Assembly: GCF_014333425.1 (NCBI RefSeq)
Contig: NZ_JACRYT010000001.1
Coordinates: 186,001 to 250,000, forward strand
From: Zhenpiania hominis
Lineage (GTDB): Bacteria; Bacillota; Clostridia; Peptostreptococcales; Anaerovoracaceae
DNA length: 64,000 nt
Direction: 5' to 3'
This document shows positions 51,812 through 59,648 of the stretch, one piece after another (within the stretch, counting starts at the first letter, position 1; the number at the start of each line of letters is the position of its first letter). Position numbers and translations under genes: made by a program. The notes under the pieces were generated by a model that had not been told where the DNA came from, did no database searches, and was given only the letters and a program-made list of their open reading frames with translations.

Positions 51812-53455
51812 ATGAGGACAGCCACAGAAGCCAAGAAAATCACAGCTTTATACGAGCGTTTGAGCCGAGATGATGAATTACAAGGCGAGAGCAACAGTAT
51901 CAAAAACCAGAAACAGCTTCTTGAAAGCTACGCCCACAAGAACGGCTACTCCCCTATCCGGCACTTCACAGATGACGGAGTAAGCGGAACGACTTTTGAG
52001 CGTGAGGGCTTTCAAGCCATGATTGCCGAGGTAGAAGCCGGAAATGTGGGCGCAGTTATCGTAAAGGACATGAGCCGCTTTGGGCGTGACTATCTGAAAG
52101 TCGGTTTTTACACCGAAGTCATGTTCAAGGAAAAGGGCGTGCGGTTTATCGCTATCAACAACGGCATAGACAGCGCAAACCAACAGGACAGCGATTTTAC
52201 CCCGTTCCTAAACATTATGAACGAGTGGTACGCAAGGGACGCAAGCCGCAAGATACAGGCGGTTTTCAAATCCCGTATGCAGGACGGCAAGCGTGTTTCC
52301 CCAAGCGTTCCCTACGGCTATTTGAGAAGCCCCGAAGATAAACAGAAGCTAATCATTGATGAAGAGCCTGCCGCCGTTGTGCGCCGGATTTATCAAATGG
52401 TAATCGAGGGGAAAGGCGTTACCGCCATAGCGGATATTTTGACCGCTGAAAAGGTGCTGATACCGTCAGCCTACGCAAAAATCCATTGCCCCGAAAACGA
52501 CCACAGCAAAGGCTTTACAAATCCCTATCTCTGGTCTGCCACTGCCGTTTCCTATATCCTTGAAAAGCAGGAATACATGGGGCATACGGTACTGGGAAAG
52601 ACAGTCAGCGTCAGCTACAAGACCAAGAAGCGGCGTAAGGCAGAGCCGGACGAACTGATGATTTTCAAGAACACCCACCCCGCCATTGTGGACGAGGAAA
52701 CGTGGCATTTAGCGCAGAAACTACGGAAAACCGTCAGAAAGCCAAGCTATGACAGACCGCCCCACCCCTTGACAGGGCTTGTCTATTGCGCCGATTGCGG
52801 CAGTAAAATGACGCACCGGCAGCCAAGCCCCACCAAGAAAAAGAAGTATGACGCAGACGACGCTTATATCTGCGGCAGTTACCGACAGCGCACAAGGGAT
52901 TGCACTATGCACTTTATCAAGACTTCCGTTTTATGGGAACTGATTTTAACGGCAATACGGGAAGTCAGCGACTATGTACGGCAGGACGAAAAGGCGTTTA
53001 TCGACAAGGTACAGCAGACCTCTACCGTCCAAATGGCGGAAACACAGAGGGAGCAGAAACGGCGGCTTGCAGAAGCCACCGAGCGCAACGGGGAACTCAA
53101 TACCCTAATCAAGAAGCTGTACGAGGGCAACGCCACAGGCAAGATACCCGACAAGCATTTTGAACGGCTGTTATCCGAGTATGACAGCGAGCAGACCGCA
53201 CTGGAAACCGAGATAGAGGACTTGAAAGCGCAGATTGACAGCTTCAACGAGGACAGCGCAAAAGCCGATAAATTCATAGCCGTTGTGCGGCGATATACGG
53301 ATTTTACGGAACTTACCACCCCCATGCTGAATGAGTTTATCGAAAAGGTGGTAGTCCATGAAGCCACAGGCGGCAGGACGGACAGGAAACAGAAAATTGA
53401 TGTGTATTTTAACTTTGTCGGGCAGGTGGAACTACCGCCGCCGGATAAGGCATGA
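51812..53455 (+). CDS. Large serine recombinase (element 3)
   Basis: A 547-residue TnpX-class recombinase. Catalytic Ser in [37 protein letters not shown]; recombinase domain VPYGYLRSPEDKQKLIIDEEPAAVV; zinc ribbon CADCGSKMTH ... CGSYRQRTRDC; coiled coil and FTELTTPMLNEFIEKVVVHE near the end. ATG 51812 is preceded by gtgaggtgcag; GTG 51803 is in frame but has poor spacing. It is the first gene of element 3, as in elements 1 and 4. Confidence 0.93.
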   Translation: MRTATEAKKITALYERLSRDDELQGESNSIKNQKQLLESYAHKNGYSPIRHFTDDGVSGTTFEREGFQAMIAEVEAGNVGAVIVKDMSRFGRDYLKVGFYTEVMFKEKGVRFIAINNGIDSANQQDSDFTPFLNIMNEWYARDASRKIQAVFKSRMQDGKRVSPSVPYGYLRSPEDKQKLIIDEEPAAVVRRIYQMVIEGKGVTAIADILTAEKVLIPSAYAKIHCPENDHSKGFTNPYLWSATAVSYILEKQEYMGHTVLGKTVSVSYKTKKRRKAEPDELMIFKNTHPAIVDEETWHLAQKLRKTVRKPSYDRPPHPLTGLVYCADCGSKMTHRQPSPTKKKKYDADDAYICGSYRQRTRDCTMHFIKTSVLWELILTAIREVSDYVRQDEKAFIDKVQQTSTVQMAETQREQKRRLAEATERNGELNTLIKKLYEGNATGKIPDKHFERLLSEYDSEQTALETEIEDLKAQIDSFNEDSAKADKFIAVVRRYTDFTELTTPMLNEFIEKVVVHEATGGRTDRKQKIDVYFNFVGQVELPPPDKA

Positions 53456-53464
53456 CAGGCAGGA

Positions 53465-53492
53465 AAGGCACTTCTTCGGGAGTGTCTTTTCT
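53465..53492 (+). terminator. Intrinsic terminator after recombinase
   Basis: aaggcact/agtgtctt arms (with G-T pairs) around tcttcggg, then a T-run. Confidence 0.6.
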
Positions 53493-53512
53493 CTTGCCGG
53501 AAAGGAGCAGAT

Positions 53513-53791
53513 ATGAGATTGAGCCGTTATGAGAAAGAAACCATTATCCTTTTGAACGCCGCCGAGGACACCGCCAGTATCTACACCGCAGACCCCGTAT
53601 GGAAACGGAAACTTGATAAACTGGTGGAGAAAAATCCACAGTGTTATCAATGTGTCAAGGCTGATGAAGTCAGCAAGACCTATACCATGCCGAAGCGGTT
53701 TATCAGTCTGCGGTCAAAGGAAAAGACCGTCACGCTCACAGAGGAACAGAAAGAACGGGCAAAACAGAGATTGCCGAGGACGGACAGATGA
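53513..53791 (+). CDS. Conserved hypothetical protein of mobilizable elements
   Basis: A 92-residue basic protein (MRLSRYEKETIILLNAAEDT, VWKRKLDKLVEKNPQCYQCV, PKRFISLRSKEKTVTLTEEQ). It commonly follows recombinases of this kind, but no function is known to me. aaaggag precedes ATG 53513. Confidence 0.65.
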   Translation: MRLSRYEKETIILLNAAEDTASIYTADPVWKRKLDKLVEKNPQCYQCVKADEVSKTYTMPKRFISLRSKEKTVTLTEEQKERAKQRLPRTDR

Positions 53792-53935
53792 GGGCGTTTT
53801 GGGCGTGTTCTATGCTTCACAAGCCCTATTCCAATAGGATTTTGAGAAGCCGGAAACCTCACAAGGTATTAGGATATGCCTGCCCCCTGTTTGTTCCGTC
53901 TGCGCTGTTTGAGGTGGGAAAGGAGGATTGAGCGA

Positions 53936-54313
53936 ATGGGTTTTCCATACTTCTATGGCAGAGCCGCCGAACAGTACGCATTTTACCGCATACCGAAGCT
54001 GTTGTTTTCTGATGAACGCTTTGAAGCCCTCTCCACAGACGCAAAACTGCTGTATGGTATGCTGATAGACCGCATGGAGCTTTCCATGAAGAACGGTTGG
54101 ACGGATAAGGACGGGCGTGTGTTTATCTACTTCACACTGGAGGACGCAAGGGAACGGCTGAAATGCGGCACTGAAAAGATTGTGAAGCTGTTTGCCGAAC
54201 TGGACAGCGAGAAAGGTATCGGGCTGATTGAGTGCGTCCGGCAAGGCTTAGGCAAGCCGAACATTATCTATGTCAAGAACTTCATGGACGATACTTCCCT
54301 CTATGACTGGTAG
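53936..54313 (+). CDS. Replication initiator RepA, N-terminal domain (probably truncated)
   Basis: A 125-residue RepA_N protein: FYGRAAEQYAFYRIPKLLFSDERFEALSTDAKLLYGML, then FTLEDARERLKCGTEKIVKLFAELDSEKGIGLIE. Full-length relatives have a C-terminal domain after the VKNF segment; here the frame stops at SLYDW. The DNA just downstream contains decayed repeats that resemble the missing part or an iteron array. aaaggagg precedes ATG 53936. Confidence 0.82.
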   Translation: MGFPYFYGRAAEQYAFYRIPKLLFSDERFEALSTDAKLLYGMLIDRMELSMKNGWTDKDGRVFIYFTLEDARERLKCGTEKIVKLFAELDSEKGIGLIECVRQGLGKPNIIYVKNFMDDTSLYDW

Positions 54314-54402
54314 GCGTGGGAGGGAAAGGGTTTGGGAAAGGAAAGGATAGGATTGATAGATAAGTCTGTTATACTTGTATTGATATAATCAGCTTTATAC
54401 AC

Positions 54403-54493
54403 TTCGATAACCGAAATTCAAGAACTACGAAAATCGAAACTCTTGAACTTCGATAATCGAAATTCAGGAACTACGGAAACCGAAAGTCAGAGG
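54403..54493 (+). repeat. Four tandem ~23-bp iteron-like repeats
   Basis: Units at 54403-54425, 54426-54448, 54449-54471 and 54472-54493, alternating in type (first and third begin ttcgataa, second and fourth begin tacg-aaa), each with a central cgaaa. They lie directly downstream of the RepA-like gene, so they may be initiator-binding iterons; they could also be a relic of the repetitive RepA coding tail. Confidence 0.65.
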
Positions 54494-54495
54494 TA

Positions 54496-54524
54496 TTGAC
54501 TTCCATTTTTGTTTGTGGTATATT
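54496..54524 (+). promoter_or_regulatory. Sigma-A-type promoter for the DUF3796/XRE pair
   Basis: TTGACT (54496-54501), 17-bp spacer, TATATT (54519-54524), 49 bp before ATG 54573. Confidence 0.75.
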
Positions 54525-54572
54525 TATAACATAAAGATATAAATACACCACAATCAGAACGGAGGATATTCT

Positions 54573-54926
54573 ATGAAGAAGATGAATTATTTAGGGCTTT
54601 TATCGTTACTTTCTCTCATTGCAATATTAGGGTGGCAAACTGGAAATACCGGATTGTATGGATTTTTTGGCTTTGCCTATTACATTCGTTACTTTTGGGT
54701 TATTCCAGATGAACTATTTCAAGAAAATGTCCGAAAATCCGCTACTTTTGCTTTTTTTGCAGAAATGATTTCCCTTGTTCCGCTTATGTTTATTTGTGCA
54801 ACGCTTTATGATATTTCTTCTGCTATTCCTATGGCTTTTGGATTAAGTTTTGCTATTGCTATTCTTATGTTTACAGTTGTTTTAATGATACAGGAATGGA
54901 AAGAGCGAAAAGGGGCGCAGGAATGA
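54573..54926 (+). CDS. DUF3796 membrane protein
   Basis: A 117-residue protein with about four hydrophobic segments ([62 protein letters not shown]). The WQTG-TGL-GFFGF-Y pattern is that of DUF3796 proteins paired with small XRE regulators. AT-rich. It overlaps the regulator gene by ATGA, as expected for a membrane partner that controls the regulator. Confidence 0.8.
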   Translation: MKKMNYLGLLSLLSLIAILGWQTGNTGLYGFFGFAYYIRYFWVIPDELFQENVRKSATFAFFAEMISLVPLMFICATLYDISSAIPMAFGLSFAIAILMFTVVLMIQEWKERKGAQE

Positions 54927-55117
54927 TAAAAAACAGGATTAAGGAGTACAGAGCCAAATATGATATGAAACAGGACGATTTAGCCAAGTTAGTTGGAGTA
55001 CGCCGTGAAACGATAGGCAACCTTGAAAAAGGCAGGTACAATCCCTCTTTGGTATTAGCGTGGAATATCGCTAAAGTGTTTGATGTGACAATCGAAGAAA
55101 TCTTTACAGTGGAGTAA
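54923..55117 (+). CDS. XRE-family transcriptional regulator
   Basis: A 64-residue HTH protein consisting of the Cro/CI-type fold alone: [50 protein letters not shown]. Typical partner of DUF3796. Start ATG 54923 overlaps the preceding stop. Confidence 0.93.
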   Translation: MIKNRIKEYRAKYDMKQDDLAKLVGVRRETIGNLEKGRYNPSLVLAWNIAKVFDVTIEEIFTVE

Positions 55118-55120
55118 CCG

Positions 55121-55165
55121 AAAGAAGCGTTTTTTGATATGCAGTATCAAGAACGCTTCTTTTTG
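55121..55165 (+). terminator. Intrinsic terminator
   Basis: aaagaagcgtt/aacgcttcttt outer stem with an inner ttgata/tatcaa stem, then a T-run. Confidence 0.88.
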
Positions 55166-55247
55166 TTTTCAAGAATATCGGTGCCGTTCTCCACCTCTCC
55201 CGTCTGCTTTGCGCAACTATCACACAAGCAGACAGGAGGAAAATCGA

Positions 55248-55667
55248 ATGAGCGAAAACATAGAAATCTTGCAACGCCAGTTTGACGCATACTGTACAAA
55301 AGTCTTGAAATATGCCGCCATTACCTACTATCACGCCAACCGCCGCCGAAAGGCGCATGAAGTGTCCTTTTCTTCCCTACTGGAAAAGGATTTAGCCGAG
55401 GTCAGTACCACAGACCGCTACCCTTGTATGCTTTACTATTTCCAAGTGAGGGAATGGCTTGTTGAGGTGCAGAGTGAGCCGTTGGGGAACGCCATAGGAC
55501 GGCTTACCCCGTACAGACGGGAAATCATCTTGCTGTCCTATTTCTTAGGCTTCAAGAACAAAGAGATTGCCGCCCTCTACGGCTGTAACCCTAAAAATAT
55601 CAGCTACCACAAAATGAGGGCTGTCCGGCAGATACGGGCAGAAATGGAGGTGCGCCGCCATGAGTAG
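55248..55667 (+). CDS. Sigma-70 family-like factor of mobile elements
   Basis: A 139-residue protein with a clear region 4 HTH at the C-terminus (LTPYRREIILLSYFLGFKNKEIAALYGCNPKNISYHKMRAVRQIR) and a divergent N-terminal region (DAYCTKVLKYAAITYYHANRR). Such genes are standard on Tn916/Tn1549 relatives. ATG 55248 follows caggagga. It overlaps the next small HTH gene by 8 bp. Confidence 0.83.
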   Translation: MSENIEILQRQFDAYCTKVLKYAAITYYHANRRRKAHEVSFSSLLEKDLAEVSTTDRYPCMLYYFQVREWLVEVQSEPLGNAIGRLTPYRREIILLSYFLGFKNKEIAALYGCNPKNISYHKMRAVRQIRAEMEVRRHE

Positions 55668-55902
55668 GAAATACAAAGACCGCTATCTGCCCGTTGAGGT
55701 AATCATAGCCGCCACACAGGGAGAAGCCGCCGCCATTCAGACGGTATTGAAAACTTATGAAAGCTATATCCGCAACAAATGTATCAAGACAGTTTATGAT
55801 GAAAGGGGGCTTGTGCATTACGGGATAGACACCGATAAAAAAGACTTCATGGAACGCCGCTTAATTCATGCTGTCGTGGAGAATTTCAAGATAAACAGAT
55901 AA
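55660..55902 (+). CDS. Small helix-turn-helix protein of conjugative elements
   Basis: An 80-residue protein: LPVEVIIAATQGEAAAIQTVLKTYESYIRNKCIKTVYDERG, the helical pattern of the HTH protein that follows the sigma-like factor in Tn916-type elements, possibly a sigma region 2-like partner. Overlaps the preceding gene. Confidence 0.78.
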   Translation: MSRKYKDRYLPVEVIIAATQGEAAAIQTVLKTYESYIRNKCIKTVYDERGLVHYGIDTDKKDFMERRLIHAVVENFKINR

Positions 55903-56029
55903 GGCGGCAGGACAGACAGGGGCAGTCAGAAAAAAGCTGATTGCCCTTGTTGAATAGGGATAGAAAACACAGGCGAGGTGTGGTAAGATAAGGACATCAA
56001 AACGGAGTTTATAAGGAGGTCTTTTGAAA

Positions 56030-56233
56030 GTGGAAGAATTAAAAATGATTATGGAAAAGTTTGTGGCTTCTGGTTGGGATTTAATTGCAAATCCGGCACA
56101 AGCATGGTTAGACGGTAAAGGTAATACCGAAGCCCTCATAACAGCAATAAAACAAGCTGATAAAGAGTGCGGCAGTTGTGGTTGCGACCTTGACCCCTTG
56201 TATAAAAAAGCGTTGGAGATATTAAACGCATAA
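56030..56233 (+). CDS. Small hypothetical protein with CGSCGC motif
   Basis: A 67-residue acidic protein, GTG start at 56030 (10 nt after aaggagg; TTG 56024 is closer to the SD). It has MIMEKFVASGWDLIANPAQAWLDGKG and a CGSCGC cluster near residue 50. Not recognised; more AT-rich than neighbours. Confidence 0.6.
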   Translation: MEELKMIMEKFVASGWDLIANPAQAWLDGKGNTEALITAIKQADKECGSCGCDLDPLYKKALEILNA

Positions 56234-56239
56234 TAATTA

Positions 56240-56327
56240 AATAACCGCTACCCTCACAGTAGCACCACCGAGCAGGAAATCCCGAAACGGACTTCCTGCT
56301 TTTCTTATGCCCGAAATCAGAAAGGAG
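56240..56327 (+). repeat. Intergenic module, copy 1 (with terminator)
   Basis: About 88 bp nearly repeated at 59331-59421: a ctaccctcacagtag dyad, accaccg, then the agcaggaa/ttcctgct terminator (56271-56278, 56293-56300, T-run), ending in an aaaggag SD for the next gene. Confidence 0.8.
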
Positions 56328-56336
56328 ATTGTAACC

Positions 56337-56609
56337 ATGACAGACATTGAAGAAAAGATTGCAAAAGCCGAGGAAGAAATCCGGCAGTTGCAGAACAGAA
56401 AGCGGAAACTTCTCAATCAGAAAAAGGACGCAGAACGCAAGGCAAGGACACACCGCCTTATTGAGCGTGGGGCGATACTGGAAAGCCTGTTGGAGAAGCC
56501 GGAACAGTACAGCAACGACCAGATAAAGGGCTTGTTAGAGGTTGCTTTTCAGACCGCACAGGCACAGGAACATTTACGGAAAATCGGGGAAGAAAACGGG
56601 GAGAATTAA
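56337..56609 (+). CDS. DUF3847 protein (element 3)
   Basis: A 90-residue coiled-coil protein, related to that at 46787. It precedes the oriT-like segment and relaxase gene here too, supporting a mobilization accessory role. aaaggag upstream of ATG 56337. Confidence 0.75.
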   Translation: MTDIEEKIAKAEEEIRQLQNRKRKLLNQKKDAERKARTHRLIERGAILESLLEKPEQYSNDQIKGLLEVAFQTAQAQEHLRKIGEENGEN

Positions 56610-56628
56610 ATCTCCCTTGCTTGACAAG

Positions 56629-56675
56629 GGCGCACTTATACACCTTTACAGGTGTGTGCGCTCTGCCGAGGGCTT
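56629..56675 (+). other. Conserved oriT-like segment (element 3)
   Basis: Same layout as 47101-47147: ggcgcacttatacac, ten variable bases, gtgtgcgctctgccgagggc. The variable centre differs but keeps the dyad. Confidence 0.55.
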
Positions 56676-56827
56676 TTATCAGCGTTCCGCTGATACAGGG
56701 GAGCTACACTCCCCTGCGGGAATTTCATTCCCTACCCCTTGTGTACTTCACGCCAGACGATACCCTGCTTTGCAGTCTATCGTCTGCCATGAAGTCTGAA
56801 TATGCCGCCCGAAAGGAGGTTGACAGC

Positions 56828-58333
56828 GTGGCGATATATCATTGCAGTATTAAGATAATCAGCAGAGGGAAAGGCAAGTCAGCCGTTGCCGCCGCCGCTT
56901 ACCGAAGCGGGGAAACCCTCACAAACCACTATGACGGCGTTACGCATGACTTTACAAGGAAAGGCGGTATCGTGCATACGGAAATCCTCTTGCCGCCCCA
57001 TGCGCCGCCGGATTTTGCAGACCGTTCTATCCTTTGGAACAGCGTGGAGAAAATCGAAAAAGCCAAGAACTCACAGCTTGCAAGGGAGATTGAAATTGCC
57101 TTGCCCGTAGAACTGGACAGGGAACAGCAGATACAGCTTATACGGGAATATGTGAAAGAAAATTTTGTGTCCGTTGGAATGTGCGCCGACTTTGCCATTC
57201 ACGATAAACAGGACGGAAACCCTCACGCCCATATCATGCTTACCATGCGCCCGTTGGAGCAGTCCGGCGAGTGGGGAGCGAAGTCAAAAAAGGAATATCT
57301 TTTAGACAAGGACGGTCAGCGTATCAAGCTGAAAAACGGCACATTCAAGAGCCGCAAGGTTGATACGGTTGACTGGAACAGCCAGGAGAAAGCCGAGGTA
57401 TGGCGGCAGGCGTGGGCGGATATTGCAAACCGCTATCTTGCGGCGCAGGACAGACCAGAGCGCATAGACCACCGTTCCTATAAGCGGCAAGGCATAGAGC
57501 AGATACCTACCGTCCACATGGGCGTTGCCGCCACCCAAATGGAGCGCAGAGGGATTGTGACGGAGAAAGGCGAGCATAACAGAGAGATACGGGAGCAAAA
57601 CCGACTGTTAAAGGAAGTCAAACGCCGGATTGCCGCCCTCACAGCATGGATAAAAGAAAAGGCTTCACAGGCAAAGGAAAATCAATCGGTCAATCCTTTC
57701 CCTTCCGCTCCTATCCCTTCCGAGCGTTCCGAACAGCCGCCTACCCTTTTAGAATTGCTTAACCGAGCCTATACAGAAGCCGCCAAGCCGCAGAGCCGGT
57801 ACGGAAAAATCCAAGACTTGAAGCTGTACGCAAAGGCGTTTCAATTCTTGCAGAGCAGGAATATCACTACCCTTGTGCAGTTGCAGGAGGTTGTGTCGGA
57901 TATGAAAAAGCGGTACTGGAATACCAACGGGGAAATCAAGCAGACGGAAAAGCTACTCCATGAGCGCAAGGAACTGATAAGCCAAGCCGAGAAATATCTG
58001 GAACACCGCCCCACCTACAAGGCGTATATGCAGACCAAGCCCAAGAAGCAGGAGGATTTTTTTGAAAGCAACCGAGCCGCATTGATTTTGTATCAGAGTG
58101 CCGAGCGTTATCTCAAAGAGCATTTAGGGAAAGACAACGTGCTGAAGCCGAAAGCATGGAAAGCCGAGGTTGCCGACCTTACCCAAAAGAAAAGCCGCTT
58201 GTACGGCAGTTTGCAGACCTTGAAAGCGGAGGTGCAGGAAGCCGAAGCAGTCAAGAAATGCGTGGAACAGGCGGTACAGCCGGAGCAGACCAGAGCCAAG
58301 ACGCAGAACAAACGGCGTGATATGGAATTGTGA
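56828..58333 (+). CDS. MobA/MobL-family relaxase (element 3)
   Basis: A 501-residue relaxase, homologous along its length to the one in element 1: AIYHCSIKIISRGKGKSAVAAAAYRSGE, HTEILLPPHAPP, metal-binding NPHAHIMLTMRPL, then coiled coil and a C-terminus ending QPEQTRAKTQNK. GTG 56828 follows aaaggagg by 8 nt; the frame is open to 56621 but that part is the oriT-like leader. Confidence 0.93.
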   Translation: MAIYHCSIKIISRGKGKSAVAAAAYRSGETLTNHYDGVTHDFTRKGGIVHTEILLPPHAPPDFADRSILWNSVEKIEKAKNSQLAREIEIALPVELDREQQIQLIREYVKENFVSVGMCADFAIHDKQDGNPHAHIMLTMRPLEQSGEWGAKSKKEYLLDKDGQRIKLKNGTFKSRKVDTVDWNSQEKAEVWRQAWADIANRYLAAQDRPERIDHRSYKRQGIEQIPTVHMGVAATQMERRGIVTEKGEHNREIREQNRLLKEVKRRIAALTAWIKEKASQAKENQSVNPFPSAPIPSERSEQPPTLLELLNRAYTEAAKPQSRYGKIQDLKLYAKAFQFLQSRNITTLVQLQEVVSDMKKRYWNTNGEIKQTEKLLHERKELISQAEKYLEHRPTYKAYMQTKPKKQEDFFESNRAALILYQSAERYLKEHLGKDNVLKPKAWKAEVADLTQKKSRLYGSLQTLKAEVQEAEAVKKCVEQAVQPEQTRAKTQNKRRDMEL

Positions 58334-58356
58334 TTGCGCCGGATAAGTGGTATAAT
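58328..58356 (+). promoter_or_regulatory. Promoter of the hydrolase cargo gene
   Basis: TTGTGA (58328-58333), 17-bp spacer, TATAAT (58351-58356), 46 bp before ATG 58402. Confidence 0.7.
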
Positions 58357-58401
58357 GGCGGTATTGAAAGGCAACAAAAATAGAATTGAGGTAAAATAAA
58401 A

Positions 58402-59166
58402 ATGGTTGAATTACATGGAAAAGCACCATATAAGACCGTTTTAATTCATGGAGGTCCTGGGGCAATAGGTTCTTTAAAAACCTGTTCAGAAGAATTGAGC
58501 AGATTGACGGAAAGGGGAGTTGTTGAAGCATTGCAATCCCAATATTCTATAGCTGAATTGATTGAAGAATTATATTTGCAGATTATAGAATATTGCCAAG
58601 AAAAACCGACTTTAATCGGTCACTCATGGGGAGCATGGTTAGCTGTTTTATTTGCAGAAAAATATCCAAAGCTATGTAAAAATATTATCTTAGTTGGTTG
58701 CCCGCCACTTGCAGATAAATATGTTAAAGAAATATCTTTGCGAAGATTGCGAAATCTTTCGGGCGAAGAAAGTAAAATCTTTCAGAGAATGATAGATAAT
58801 GTGGCTACTGATGAAGATATAAAAAAGATACCCAGTATTTTAGAAAAATCGGATAATTATTACCTTGAAAGCAGCGAAAAACTCATAGTAGATAAAGCAG
58901 ATAATGAAATGTATAACAGAATTTGGAACGAGGCTACTAAGTTAAGGACGAATGGAGCATTATTGACAGCGTTTAAGAATATTCAGAGCAAACTATTTTT
59001 AATACAGGGAGTATGCGACCCTCACCCGATAGAAGGAGTAATTAAACCGTTAGAAGAAAACGGTATTTCATGCAAAACTTATATTTTAGAAAAATGCGGT
59101 CACAATCCATTCATGGAGAAATATGCAAAAGAAAAATTTTATGATATTCTTCAAGCTATTATATAA
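58402..59166 (+). CDS. Alpha/beta hydrolase (cargo gene)
   Basis: A 254-residue hydrolase with the HGGPG oxyanion motif of proline iminopeptidase-like enzymes, nucleophile elbow GHSWGAW (Ser), QGVCDPHP near the acid position and GHNPFMEKYA with the catalytic His. Substrate unknown. It is strongly AT-rich with A/T-ending codons, unlike the flanking mobilization genes, and has its own promoter and terminator: a recently acquired cargo gene. Confidence 0.85.
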   Translation: MVELHGKAPYKTVLIHGGPGAIGSLKTCSEELSRLTERGVVEALQSQYSIAELIEELYLQIIEYCQEKPTLIGHSWGAWLAVLFAEKYPKLCKNIILVGCPPLADKYVKEISLRRLRNLSGEESKIFQRMIDNVATDEDIKKIPSILEKSDNYYLESSEKLIVDKADNEMYNRIWNEATKLRTNGALLTAFKNIQSKLFLIQGVCDPHPIEGVIKPLEENGISCKTYILEKCGHNPFMEKYAKEKFYDILQAII

Positions 59167-59190
59167 CTCCCTGTTTGTCACTTTGAAAAT

Positions 59191-59245
59191 GCCTTGTATT
59201 GTTACGCATTAGGCGGCTTCAAACGCCTATTCTACAAGGCTTTTT
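59191..59245 (+). terminator. Intrinsic terminator of the hydrolase gene
   Basis: gccttgta/tacaaggc outer stem enclosing taggcg/cgccta, then T5. Confidence 0.88.
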
Positions 59246-59330
59246 AAGCGTCAAAATCGCAAAGACGATATTTTATACCTTTACCCTCAAAAATGGGCTT
59301 CTATTGCGTAACGCAGCCACTAAAAAACTG

Positions 59331-59421
59331 AATAACTGCTACCCTCACAGTAGCACCACCGAGCAGGAAATCTTGAAAAAAAGGACTTCCTGCTTTTTCT
59401 TTTGCCAAAATCAGAAAGGAG
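59331..59421 (+). repeat. Intergenic module, copy 2 (with terminator)
   Basis: Second copy of the module at 56240-56327, before the tnpW-like gene; the agcaggaa/ttcctgct terminator is at 59362-59394. Confidence 0.8.
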
Positions 59422-59426
59422 AGCCT

Positions 59427-59606
59427 ATGCAGGAAAACACACAAACAGCCATTAAGACCACTGCCGCCCCGAAGCCGCATACCGTCAAGCGGAAAATCGG
59501 CAAGACCACCTATGAATTATCGCTTCATTTCAGCCAGACAAGCACAGAGCGCATGAGCGATAAAGTCATGCGGCTACTGGAAAATGACCTGTCCGCAAAG
59601 AAATGA
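59427..59606 (+). CDS. tnpW: TnpW-like small protein (element 3)
   Basis: A 59-residue protein: VKRKIGKTTYELSLHFSQTSTERMSDKVMRLLENDL, matching the peptide at 44711 and the TnpW type of Tn4451. Last gene before the right end of element 3. aaaggag upstream. Confidence 0.7.
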   Translation: MQENTQTAIKTTAAPKPHTVKRKIGKTTYELSLHFSQTSTERMSDKVMRLLENDLSAKK

Positions 59607-59648
59607 GGAAAACTTTTCTCTATGTCCTTGACAAACAGACCGAAAGGG

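Larger units (their letters stand above)
51759..59648 (+). mobile_element. Element 3: mobilizable serine-recombinase element (7.89 kb)
   Basis: Flanked by a GG core (51757-51758 and 59647-59648) in the virD4 DPKG codons. Carries recombinase, RepA-like protein, iteron-like repeats, DUF3796, XRE regulator, sigma-like and HTH proteins, DUF3847, oriT-like segment, MobA relaxase, an AT-rich alpha/beta hydrolase and TnpW. Right end has TTGACA at 59628-59633, as in element 1. Confidence 0.85.

Noticed and set aside
54403..54493. Short repeats considered as a CRISPR array
   Set aside because: Units are contiguous and contain no unique spacers; no cas genes are in the window.
56621..56827. N-terminal extension of the element 3 relaxase frame
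   Set aside because: Upstream codons are the oriT-like leader; the GTG at 56828 has an ideal SD and begins the conserved AIYHC block.
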